In this document: one piece after another, positions 46,300-55,674 of the stretch
How positions within the stretch are numbered: position 1 is the first letter of the stretch
Layout: the number at the start of each line of letters is the position of its first letter
Assembly (NCBI RefSeq): GCF_051014445.1
Contig: NC_135141.1
Coordinates: 5,332,001-5,396,000, forward strand
Direction of reading: 5' to 3'
Source: Colletes latitarsis
Lineage: Eukaryota; Arthropoda; Insecta; Hymenoptera; Colletidae
Length of the DNA stretch: 64,000 nt
Notes under the pieces: generated by a model
Databases searched by the model: none
The model's input: the letters and a program-made list of their open reading frames with translations, nothing else
What the model was told of the DNA's origin: nothing
Position numbers and translations under genes: made by a program

Positions 46300-47763
46300 T
46301 TCGTCCATGGCATTCTTCCATTTGCTGGTGTCGTCATTGGATATTGCCTTAGTGTAGGTCGTAGGCACCGTATCAGCCAAAAAAGCAATTGGTACGCCGT
46401 ATTGGTCAGGTGCTTGTAATGTTCTTCTATTGCGCAGTTGTCTACCTTCCCGAGCATTTTCATTGGCGGCTACCTGCTCTGTCTCTGGCAAAGCTGCGTT
46501 TTCTTTATTTCCATTGTTTTCCAGTTCTCGTGTTTCGGCGACATTTTCCACAACTGGAGCTTGGTGTTTGGCTGCACCTTCTGGAGTAGGAATTGTCTCT
46601 CTTTCGTCTTCAATTTCGAACTTGATTATTGTATCGGTTTCGGCACGCGTTTTGGCACTGGGCAGGGCATTTTCGTTGAAGGTTACGTCACTGCTTATTG
46701 AAATGTTCTTCAATTTGTTATACCAGAGACTATAATTAGTACACACCCCATCGTAACCGACGAATATGACCTGTCTGCTTTTTGGGTCGAATTTTTGCCG
46801 CCTTTCCTTCGGCACGTTCAGGTAAGCTACGGATCCAAACACCTTTAAATGTTTTATATCAGGTTTGCGTTTAAACCACTTCTCGAACGGAGTAATCGTC
46901 TCCCATGGCTTTAGGATGGTCCAATTCAGCAGGTAGCACGCGGTGTTTACTGCTTCTGCCCATAATTTTTGATTCATGTTCTTTGCGTGAATCATAGAAC
47001 GTGCACTTTCAATGAGCGTACGAATTTCGCGTTCAGCGCGACCATTCTGCTCATGAATGTATGGTGACCAGCATTCGGGGATTATACCTTTTTCCTCTAA
47101 AAAGGTCCGGAGCTGGCTGCAGGTGTACTCTGTCCCATTATCCGAGCTCAGGACTTTGATTTTCGTTCCTGTCTGCGTCGATACGAATGCCTCGAATTCC
47201 TTAAATTTGCTGAATGCTTTTGATTTATGGCTCATGAAGTATACCTTCCTATAGCTGGTACTCTCGTCCTTATACAGTAAAAAGAACCGCGTGTTGCTCG
47301 GTGAGTTTATGTTTACAGAGCCACAGACATCGATATGAATTTTCTCCCCTGGCCCGTAATTGTCCTCAACCCCGATGCTTGGATGCGGCCTTCGGGACTG
47401 CTTGCTCATAATGCATCCTTCACAAAAAAACTTTGTCAAATTGTCCTTTTCAATTCCATGGATGCCGAGTTGTTCACACGTGTGTTTTACGGCGCGCTCA
47501 TTTACGTGCCCCATTCGCTCATGCCAAAGTTTTAATTTTTCCTGGCCATCTGCTAATTTCAGCGCTTTACAGTCAACGGGCACTTTCACTTCGAAACAGA
47601 TTTTAAACAGTTTTCCGTGTGGTATTCCACGTGCGGCGAGTTTTCCTTTACTATCGCGAACATCACATTTGTTTCCAAACGAATGAAAAGAGTACCGTTT
47701 TTTGTTCACTGAGCCTATAGAAAACAAACTGCACTTTAGTTTAGGTACATAGTGCACATCTTA
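46300..47763 (-). pseudogene. Copia integrase region, preceded by an in-frame stop
   Basis: Integrase joins the cDNA to host DNA. After an in-frame TAA at 47763-47761 the frame continues as DVHYVPKLKCSLFSIGS, a conserved Copia segment, then the pre-integrase zinc region LWHERMGHVNERAVKHTCEQ with its CEGC. The core follows: HIDVCGSVN (first Asp), LSSDNGTEY (second Asp) and EQNGRAERE (Glu region), then WAEAVNTACYLLNW and the C-terminal KVFGSVAYLNVPKERRQKFD. The end of the frame is cut by the LINE at 46299. The catalytic residues look present, but the upstream stop separates it from Gag. Confidence 0.9.
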
Positions 47764-48744
47764 TAATTCGCGTTTGTAGAGCACTCCCTCAAGCACTTCT
47801 TGGATTTTAATTGTTCCGATGGCAGCCGCTAAGATGATGCGATCATCCGCTACTTTAACCGCATGACCGTTTGAATTCGGCTGCAATGCCGAAGAATAGT
47901 CTTTGCCGAAAGTTATATGCATTCCGGCACCCGAATCCGCAATCCACACGTCACTGTCACTTTCAGTGGTGCATTTATATGTTGCAACAATGTCACACAC
48001 CAACGCTGGCGCATTTCTCGCTGAACTGTCTGATGATTTTCCAGCTTGATTTTTTGGACATTCACGTGCCCAGTGGTCTTTTCCTTTGCAGACTCCACAC
48101 TGCGTTCGTTTTTTCAGCTCCTTGATATCCTTCTTGGAACGTTTCTTTTTCTTTGCGTCGTTCAGGGACGTCTCTTGAACACAAAGTGCGAGCGTCAACA
48201 CTTCATCCTCAGCAAAACGCCTGTCTTCCTTGATCAGTCTGCTGATCAAGTTCGTTTTTGTTTTTTCCGAAGCAGGAGTGCATTCCCACGTGTGACGAAA
48301 AATGGAGAAATTCGCGGGTGAACTGCCCGCATCCTGCAGGCGTCTGCAGATGCTCTTCAATATCTCCAAATGATCTGCAATGGGCACCTCTTCATTAACG
48401 CGAAAATTATAAAACTGCTCCCAGGCAGATTGTGCAGTGTCTTCACTTGCATCTCCGAACAGGTCCCTCAGCTTGGTCCACATTTCCTTTGCAGTGGAGT
48501 AGTTGTACAAATTGCGGCGAAGATTTTGGGCGATTGTACTCAGTATAATCATCTTTACCTGCGCTGATTTTTGACCGTGCACTTTGAGCTCCGTTGCCTT
48601 GTCTTCTGCAGGTTTTACTATTGTACCATCTACGAAACCAACCAAACCTATTGCTTCCAGCGCAATCACTACTACAAATTTCCACATGGAGTAGTTAGTG
48701 CCGTCCAGTTTCACGGTTTCCATTCCAACTTCTATGTCAGACAT
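47761..48744 (-). CDS. Copia Gag and protease start, ending at a premature stop
   Basis: A 327-codon frame from Met 48744 (MSDIEVGMETVKLDGTNYSM). Residues ~10-180 are the Copia-type gag region (NYSMWKFVVVIALEAIGLVG). One knuckle, CGVCKGKDHWARECP, lies around residues 216-231. The protease active site DSGAGMH follows (~270-276). In Copia elements, gag and pol usually form one long frame, so the TAA at 47763-47761 is probably a nonsense mutation within protease, though a natural Gag/Pol boundary cannot be excluded. Confidence 0.88.
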   Translation of the reverse strand: MSDIEVGMETVKLDGTNYSMWKFVVVIALEAIGLVGFVDGTIVKPAEDKATELKVHGQKSAQVKMIILSTIAQNLRRNLYNYSTAKEMWTKLRDLFGDASEDTAQSAWEQFYNFRVNEEVPIADHLEILKSICRRLQDAGSSPANFSIFRHTWECTPASEKTKTNLISRLIKEDRRFAEDEVLTLALCVQETSLNDAKKKKRSKKDIKELKKRTQCGVCKGKDHWARECPKNQAGKSSDSSARNAPALVCDIVATYKCTTESDSDVWIADSGAGMHITFGKDYSSALQPNSNGHAVKVADDRIILAAAIGTIKIQEVLEGVLYKREL

Positions 48745-48851
48745 TGCGAAGAAATCACTTACACAATTGGTACCCAGTAAAAAAAACCTCTATTCACCTA
48801 GCCAGTGTGGCTTATCAACAAACAAATTCCTTCTAGCAGGCGCAGTGGAAG

Positions 48852-48869
48852 CGTGCTGGGCCCATAAAC
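48852..48869 (-). promoter_or_regulatory. Copia primer-binding site, initiator tRNA-Met half-molecule type
   Basis: Directly inside the 5' LTR the - strand reads GTTTATGGGCCCAGCACG. This matches the anticodon-loop region of initiator tRNA-Met, the primer type known for Drosophila copia, where a tRNA half primes internally rather than by its 3' end. Confidence 0.8.
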
Positions 48870-49163
48870 TATTAAGGATCTATCTTTGTGATAGATTTCC
48901 CCAATCGCTTACAGCAGAAACAAGAAAAAATAATTTGTTGAAACGGTATAAGGTGTAAGACACGGAGGCGACAAAATATATGGAAGACTTTTCTCCGCGG
49001 TCAGGGTTATCGCACAACTAACTTCAAACAAAGAAAAATCCCGGCTATATATGCGTCGCCAAATGGTCGGCAGACCTGTTGGTTTTATGACATGACCTGG
49101 GCCGACGTCGAACAGAGAAAAATCGCGAAGATTCGGAAATACAAAATATATCTATTCTCAACA
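48870..49163 (-). repeat. 5' LTR of the Copia element
   Basis: It pairs with 42753-43046. The sense strand starts TGTTGAG and ends TTAATA, followed by the primer-binding site. GCTAG lies just outside. The two LTRs differ at several positions (for example CGCTGTC/CGCGGTC), so the insertion is not recent. Confidence 0.93.
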
Positions 49164-49511
49164 GCTAGTAAGCAAGCAGTAAGATAGTAAGCAAGCACTG
49201 GGCTAGTAAGCGAGCGGGGAGCTGGTAAGGAAGCAGTATGCTAGCAAGCAAGCAGTAAGCTAGTAAGCGAGCAGGAAGTTAGTAAGGAAGCAGTAAGCTA
49301 GTTATCGAGGAGGAAGCTAGTTAGCAACCAGTATGCTGGTATGCAACTAGTAAGCTTGTAAGCAAGCAGTAAGCTTGTAAGCAATCAATAATCTAGTATG
49401 CAAGCAGTAAGCTAGTAAGCGACCAGTAAGCGAGTAAGCTAGGAGGGTGCTAGTAAGAAAGCACTATGCAGGTAAGCAAGCTGTGACCTAGTAAGCAAGC
49501 AGGAAGCTAGT
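49164..49511 (+). repeat. 19-bp minisatellite, block 2
   Basis: It continues the AGCAAGCAGTAAGCTAGTA repeats from block 1 after the Copia element. Its end AAGCAGGAAGCTAGT (49497-49511) is the target duplication of the B3 LINE. Confidence 0.88.
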
Positions 49512-49895
49512 GCCCTCAGGGGCTGCCAGCCTTTCAGCTGCAGTACGGGCTTAACGAACCCGGGGTACCCGAGTCATACACACACCGTAAGCCTCCTGTT
49601 GGTCGTCACAACGACCCATTCACAATTCCCTATTGGTTTTGTGAATGGTACGTGACGGCAGGAGGAACGGGGGTCTTGGCTTAACCGCCTGGGCCACGAG
49701 TATGGCGACTCTATAAAATCGCCCTCCAATCCTAAGCTATGGTGCGCGGCGATGGGATGCATGGTTGGGGGAGAAGGCCCAATCCCAAGCGACCACCTCC
49801 GGGGAACCTGCCGAACCCCCGGAGTATTAGGCTTACCCGGGTAAGGCGGCTCTGCCCGGGTGGACCTTTATTTCCGACCATCTCGTGGGATTTTT
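49512..49895 (+). promoter_or_regulatory. 5'UTR of family B LINE (B3), conserved hairpins
   Basis: Seen: CGGG/CCCG hairpin (49546-49549 / 49559-49562), GGGTACCC palindrome, GGTCGT-CACA-ACGACC (49601-49616), CATTCACAA/TTGTGAATG (49617-49625 / 49639-49647), and CGTGGGA ending 6 nt before the ORF1 ATG. Because the target duplication fixes the 5' end, this is a complete 5'UTR of 384 bp. Confidence 0.75.
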
Positions 49896-51778
49896 ATGGA
49901 CACAGAAAATAAAATGGGGATGGGGCGGGTTTTGTCGGTTGGGGAGGACGGTGACGGGGTTGGGGTTAGGGTGGCGGCGCTCGCGCCCCACTCAGCGCCA
50001 GGTCCGGCTTCGTGGAGGGTGGAGGAGGACGACGAGACGGCGTCGGTCTCGTCCTTCTCCTCCAGCACGAGCCACACAGGCTCTAAGAGGAAGAGGACGG
50101 GGCAGGCCGTCGTCGAGGTGGGCGGGGCGATGAGCCCGTCGGTGAGGCTGAGTTGCCTCAGGGACGAGGTGACCGAGGAGATATCGGAGAGCATCTCCTC
50201 GTCCCTGAGGCGGGTGGAGAAAGTCGCCGCTGCCTGCGCCTTTAAGGGGCAGAAAAGCGGTGGCGCGGAGGCCCTGAAGGCCGCGGCGGAGGAAATGAGG
50301 GAGGCGGCGCGGGAGCTCAGAGGGCGGAACACCCGTCTGCAGCTCCTGTTGGAGGAGGAGCGACAGGGGAGGAGGAGGGCAGAGGCGCTGTGGAACAGCG
50401 CGGCCCTCCCTCCCATCCTCCCTCCTCCTCCACCGCCGCGTCCCTCGGCGGAGGTAAATAAGCGGAGTGCGGCGGCAGTGGTGCGGGGCACCGCGGGCCC
50501 CTCCACCCGCACTCCGCCCGTGAAGAAGTCCCCGTCCTCCTCAGAAGACGATCTTCTGAGGAGGATTGGGGACATGATCGATGGCAAGCTGGCCGCCTTC
50601 CGGGAGGAGCTCCTCGCCGGAAGAGCGGTCAGCAGGAAGGCGGTGCCTCCCCGACCTGTTCCGGTACAGTCGGGGAAGGCAAAGAAGGGCGGAGTGAAGG
50701 CTCCGCCCAGCGTTGCGGCACCAGGGCCACGGGTCGCGACCCCCAAGGGGGGTGGTGTACCCGTGGTCGCGGTGGTCGCGTCCTCCACGGCACCCTCCCA
50801 AGGAGGGGTGGCGTGGAGTGAGGTGGTGGGGCGGAAGGCGAAGCGGGCGGCGAGGAAGGCCTCGCAACCGCAGCCTCCGCCTCCGCCGCCGGCGGCCAAG
50901 GTAAAGGCCGCGAAGGTCGGGAAGGCACGACCAGGTCGTCCCCCAAAAACGGCAGCAGTGGCGCTGACCGTTGCGCAGGGGGGCGACCTGACCCTCGCGG
51001 AGGCGATGCGGCTCGCCAGGGAGAATATCTCCCTGAAAGAGCTGGGCATCGCCTCCGTGAGGGCGAAGAGGGCCGTGACCGGGGGTCTCTTGCTGGAGAT
51101 CCCCGGTGCAGAAGGCGGCGCGAAGGCGGAACGTCTCGCCCAGAGGCTCCGGGAGCAGCTGGGCGAGCGAGGTGTCCGGGTCGCCCGGCCCACGAAGCGC
51201 ACGGAGATGCGCGTTTGTGGGCTGGACGACTCGGTCAGCGCACAGGATGTGTCCCGTGCCCTTGCGAGGGCGGGGGACTGTCCTGTGGAGGACCTGCGGA
51301 TCGGAGAGATCCGCAGGTCGCCCTCCGGCCTCGGGTCGGTGTGGGCCCGGTGCCCCCTCTCCGCCGCCCGTACGGTGGCGGAATCCGGGAGGGTGTTGGT
51401 GGGGTGGGTTTCGGCGCGAGTGGAAATCCGCGCGCCGCGCCCGCTCCAGTGTCACCGCTGCCTCGAATTGGGGCACGTGAGGCAGTGGTGCATTTCGCCG
51501 GTGGACCGCAGCGGTCAGTGTTACCGCTGCGGTGCCAAAGAGCACCGTGCGAGCCAGTGCTCGGCGGCCCCCCACTGCCCGCTGTGTGCGGACATGGGGA
51601 GGCCAGCCGATCACAGGGTGGGGAGCAAGAAGTGCTCCCCCCCCCCCCCTCCCGGAAGGAGAGGAAGAGGCGGGCTGCACCGGCTCCGGTGCCGAGGGCG
51701 GTGGCATCGTCCTCCATGGAGGTGGACGGTGCTACGGGGACGGACGGCCGGGAGGAGGCTGGCGCGGCCATTAATTAA
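49896..51778 (+). pseudogene. LINE ORF1, Gag-like with three zinc knuckles (B3), frameshifted near the end
   Basis: Same domains as the B1 ORF1: helical charged region, proline-rich linker, RRM-like region and knuckles CHRCLELGHVRQWC and CYRCGAKEHRASQC, then CPLC. A C run at about 51637-51650 is longer than in the other copies, shifting the frame just after the third knuckle. The original tail is read in another frame and ends with TAA at 51776-51778, overlapping ORF2. Only the last ~45 residues are affected. A homopolymer sequencing error would give the same picture. Confidence 0.9.
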
Positions 51779-54700
51779 TGCCGCCCCGCCTCCTCCTCCA
51801 GGCCAACCTCAACCACTGCCGCGCGGCACAGGACTTGATGTCCCAAGTCCTCGCGGAGTGGGGGGTTGGCCTGGCGGTCGCCGCCGAGCCGTACCGCGTC
51901 CCTGATCACCCTCATTGGGTGGGCGACGCGGACGGCTTGGTGGCGACGGTATGGGGAGGGGGCGACGGGTCCCCACCGTTCTCCTTGTTGGAGCGCGGTC
52001 GGGGATTCGTCGCCGTGGACTGGGGGGGAGTCGCTGTGGTGGGGTGCTACATTTCGCCCCGTAGCGGTCACGCTGCGTTCGAGCTGTACTTGGCCGAGGT
52101 CGCGGCATGCGTGCAGCGCTACGCTGCCCGGCCGGTGCTGGTCCTGGGGGATTTTAATGCCAAGTCGGTGGCTTGGGGATCCCCCAGGACCTCCGTTCGC
52201 GGCGGGATCCTGGGCGATTGGGCGGCGGGGCTCGACCTCCGGGTATTGAACCGGGGGTCGGAGCACACATGCGTGCGGCGATATGGGGGGTCCATCGTGG
52301 ATGTTGGATTCGCGACCCCCAACGCCGTGCGCATGGTGTCGGGTTGGCACGTGGTCGCGGGGGCAGAGACACTCTCCGATCACCGGTACATCCGGATGGA
52401 GGTCTCTGCCGCCGCGAGTGCATCCCGACACGGCCGCCTGCGTGGCGCCCCACCACGCCACTGGGCGCTTCGGCGCCTGGACAAGGACGCCCTGATGGCA
52501 GCTGCCCTCGCTGCAACTTGGCCGCAGGGAGCGGCCGAGTTGCCGAGCATAGAGGAGGAGGTCGCCCGGCTCGGAGCATTGGTCGCGGGTATTTGCGACG
52601 CGGCGATGCCTCGGGTCGGGCGGGCTTCTCCTCGCCGGGCGGTGTACTGGTGGTCGGACGCGATCGCGGAGTTGCGAGTCGCGACTGTCCGCGCCCGACG
52701 CCAGTACACCCGCGCGCGCCGTCGTCAACGTACAGGCGACGGCGTGGCGCGAGCGAGGGCAGCTGATGACCTGTATGGAGCATACCGCGTGGCGCGGGTT
52801 GCTCTGCAGGTCGCCATCAAACGGGCCAAGACCCAGGCATGGAAGGAGCTCCTTCAGACCCTTGATGACGATCCATGGGGGCGCCCATATAAGGTGGTGC
52901 TGAATAAGCTCCGCCCGTGGGCGCCCCCCGTCACCGAGGGTCTTGACCCCCGGCTGCTGGAGGACGTGGTCAATACACTCTTCCCAATTGGGGAGAGGGG
53001 ACCGCGTCCTCCGGCGGCGGCGGCTGTCCCAGTGGAGTGGACGGCCGAGCTGGGGGTCACGCAGGAGGAGCTGGCAGCGGCCATCAGACGGCTCGGGGTT
53101 CGTAACACGGCCCCGGGTCCGGATGGTGTGCCCGGCCGGGTTTGGGTCTTGACCCAGGGCGTCCTTGGGGCCGACCTCAGGCGGTTGTTCGACCGCTGCC
53201 TGAGGGACGGGCGATTCCCCCCCAGTTGGAAGGTGGCGAGGATGGTCCTCCTCCGGAAGGAGGGTCGGCCCGCGGAGTCTCCCTCCGCATACCGGCCCAT
53301 TTGTCTCCTCGACGAGGTGGGTAAGCTCTTCGAGCGTGTGATTGCTGCCTGCCTCGTCGAGCACCTGTCGCGGGGTGATCCCGGTCTGGCCGACTGCCAG
53401 TTCGGTTTCCGGGGGGGCCGATCGACTATCGACGCGATACGTCGTGTGAGGGCCCTCTCGGAGGCGGCCGTCTCCCGGGGAGGGGTGGCATTGGCAATAT
53501 CCTTGGATATTGCCAATGCCTTTAACACCCTCCCCTGGGAAGAGATAAGGAGGGGACTCGAATATCATCGAGTCCCCCCTTGTCTCAGGGCGGTCGTCGG
53601 GGATTATCTCCGCGGCAGGTGGATCGAGTATCCGGGCCGGGATGGTGATATGCGGAGGGAGGTGTACTGCGGTGTTCCGCAGGGGTCGGTCCTCGGGCCA
53701 CTCCTGTGGAACATCGCGTACGACTCGGTGTTGCGGGCCGGCCTCCCCGACGGCGTCAGCACGGTGTGTTATGCGGATGACACACTGGTGCTGGCCGTCG
53801 GGGCGCACTGGGGGAGGGCCATGCGTCGCGTGGAGGAGGGGTCGCAACGCGTCGTCGACCGGATCAGGGGGATGGGGATGACGGTGGCGGTCCATAAGAC
53901 CGAGGTGATTGCGTTTCATTCACGTCGGCAGGATCCGCCAGCCCCTCTGATCCGGGTGGGTGGGGCTGACATCGAGGTGAAGCCCCAGATCAGGTATCTA
54001 GGGCTGATCCTCGATAGCCACTGGCGTTTCGAGGAGCATTTCCGCTGCCTGGTCCCCCGGTTGGAAAGGATGGTTGCGGCTCTGGGCCGGATCCTGCCCA
54101 ACCTGGGGGGCCCGGCGGGCCGAGTTCGTCGCCTCTATGTGGCAATGGTCCAGTCGGTGGCCCTATACGGGGCCCCCGTCTGGGCGGACGACCTGGCTGC
54201 CTCCCGGCGCAGCATGACTATGCTGCGTCGGGTGCAGAGGCGCATGGCGCTCAGGGTCGTCCGCGGGTATCGCACCATGTCACATGAGGCGGCGACGGTT
54301 CTAGCGGGGATGCGCCCATGGACCTGCTCGCGCGGTCGCATGCGGTGATGTACCGGCACCGCGTCGACCGTCGCGCGGGGGTGGGGGCGGTCCCGGGCGG
54401 GCAGGAACCTGCTTGGGGCGATTTGAAGCTCCAGGCCCGGCAGTCCGTGTTGCTCGCGTGGCAGGAGCGGCTGGCTCTGCCAACCGCGGGGCACCGGACT
54501 GTCGGGGCTGTTCGGCCACTCCTGAAGGAGTGGCTGGACAGAGGCCATGGCAGCCTCACCTACCGGCTGGCACAGGTATTTTCCGGGCATGGCAGCTTCG
54601 GAAGATACCTGTGCCGGATAGGGAAGGAGCCGACGGCGCGTTGCTGCCACTGCGACGCTGAGCAGGACACGGCGGATCATACCCTGGAGGTATGCCCCGC

Positions 54701-54959
54701 GTGGGAGGGGGAGCGCCGTGTCCTGGTCGGCGTCGTCGGGCGGGATGTCTCGCTGCCGGGCGTGGTGCGCGCCATGCTCGGCAGCGAGGAGAAGTGGAGG
54801 GCCGTGGCCTCCTTCTGCGAGAACGTAATGTTGCAGAAGGAGGCCGCGGGGAGGGAGCGCGAGCTTCAGCGGCGCACTGAAGCTCGCGCTCGTGCGGTGG
54901 CCCGAGGTCGTCGCCCGGTCGCGAGGCGTCGCGGGCGGCCGCCTCGGCGTGGCGGATGA
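51778..54959 (+). pseudogene. LINE ORF2 (endonuclease-reverse transcriptase), B3, one frameshift
   Basis: The first frame (51778-54348) holds the complete endonuclease (NLNHC, AEPY, LGDFNAK, LSDHRYI) and reverse transcriptase (FGFRGGRS, SLDIANAF, GVPQGSVLGPLLWN, CYADDTL). Near 54310 one base is missing compared with B1, B2 and the 45094 fragment, and the C-terminal domain continues from about 54318 to 54959 with CHCDAEQDTADHTLEVC. Total about 1,060 codons. Only one lesion is visible, at a different position from that of B1. Confidence 0.92.
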
Positions 54960-55502
54960 CCTAGGCTGGGAGGGGGGTCCTGAGGGGACCCTCCTCCCGC
55001 CAGGCGGCGCCGGGTCGGACCGGTTGGGGGTAGGAGTGTCTCCCCCTACCGGTCCGACGCAAGGGGAGGCACCCTCGGCGGTCTGGTGCGGCCATGAACG
55101 CCCGGCCGCCGAGGGGTGGAAACGGGGTCGCGAGCGGTTGCGAGTTGGGGCTCGCAGCCGCCACTAAACGCGGCCCCGGGACGGATAGCGGCGGGATGGA
55201 GTGGCCCCGTCTCGCCGCTATGAGGCAGTGTGTCTACTGGGGGGACCGATTGTCCCCCCGGGGGATGGGCGCGAAAGCGCGGGCACGGGGAGGATACCGG
55301 AAGAATGCTTCGAGCGATTCCCGGTATCCTCCCAAAGCGTGCCGAAGGGTCACCGTGGGGTTTTTAGTGGGTAGGTCCCGCGCCTGTCGTTGTACGGGCG
55401 CGGGGAATCCCACACACCCCTCCCACCTCTCCCCAAGGAGGTGGGAGGGAGTCTTTCGAAGATTTTCCCCACGACAAAAAAAAAAAAAAAAAAAAAAAAA
55501 AA
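54960..55502 (+). other. 3'UTR and poly(A) of family B LINE (B3)
   Basis: Hairpin arms at 55287-55300 and 55321-55333 (13 bp, 20-nt loop) are followed 14 nt later by GGTCACCGTGGGGTTTTTA (55348-55366). Further stems: GTCGGACCGGT/ACCGGTCCGAC around 55013-55058 and CCTCCCACCTC/GAGGTGGGAGG around 55420-55449. Poly(A) of 27 nt ends at the target duplication. Confidence 0.8.
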
Positions 55503-55674
55503 GCAGGAAGCTAGTAAGCAAGCAGTAAGCCAGAAAGCGAGCAACAAGCTCGTAAGCAAGCAATAACCTAGTAAGCAAGCAGTTAGCGGGTAGGGTAGCA
55601 GTAGGCCAGTATGCAAGCAGTGAGTTAGTAAGCGAGCAGGAAGCTAGAAATGAAGCAGTATGCTAGTAAGTGGT
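55503..55674 (+). repeat. 19-bp minisatellite, block 3
   Basis: Continuation of the minisatellite after B3, starting with the target duplication and degenerating toward 55674, where a LINE fragment begins. Confidence 0.85.

Larger units (their letters stand above)
42753..49163 (-). mobile_element. Ty1/Copia LTR retrotransposon with nested LINE insertions
   Basis: Two LTRs of 294 bp (42753-43046, 48870-49163) flank a gag-pol region on the - strand. GCTAG occurs at both outer edges (42748-42752, 49164-49168), a clean 5-bp target duplication. Gene order is gag, protease, integrase, reverse transcriptase, RNase H, which defines Copia (integrase before RT). Two 5'-truncated B LINEs (44530-46286) split pol. 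Without them the element is about 4.6 kb. Several in-frame stops and LTR differences show an old, inactive copy. Confidence 0.95.
49512..55502 (+). mobile_element. Full-length R1-clade LINE, family B (B3), with target duplication
   Basis: 5'UTR (49512-49895), ORF1 (49896-51778), ORF2 (51778-54959), 3'UTR (54960-55475), poly(A) (55476-55502). GCAGGAAGCTAGT lies on both sides (49499-49511, 55503-55515), a 13-15-bp target duplication. This defines both ends of family B. It is inverted relative to B1 and nearly identical to it. Its two lesions are in or near base runs. Confidence 0.95.

Noticed and set aside
48852..48869. tRNA gene fragment (initiator Met)
   Set aside because: Only the short primer-binding stretch matches, and it sits exactly at an LTR edge.
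49513..49620. HDV-like self-cleaving ribozyme at the family B 5' end
   Set aside because: The hairpins are real, but by eye I could not fit the nested double pseudoknot and catalytic C of that fold. Structure prediction would be needed.
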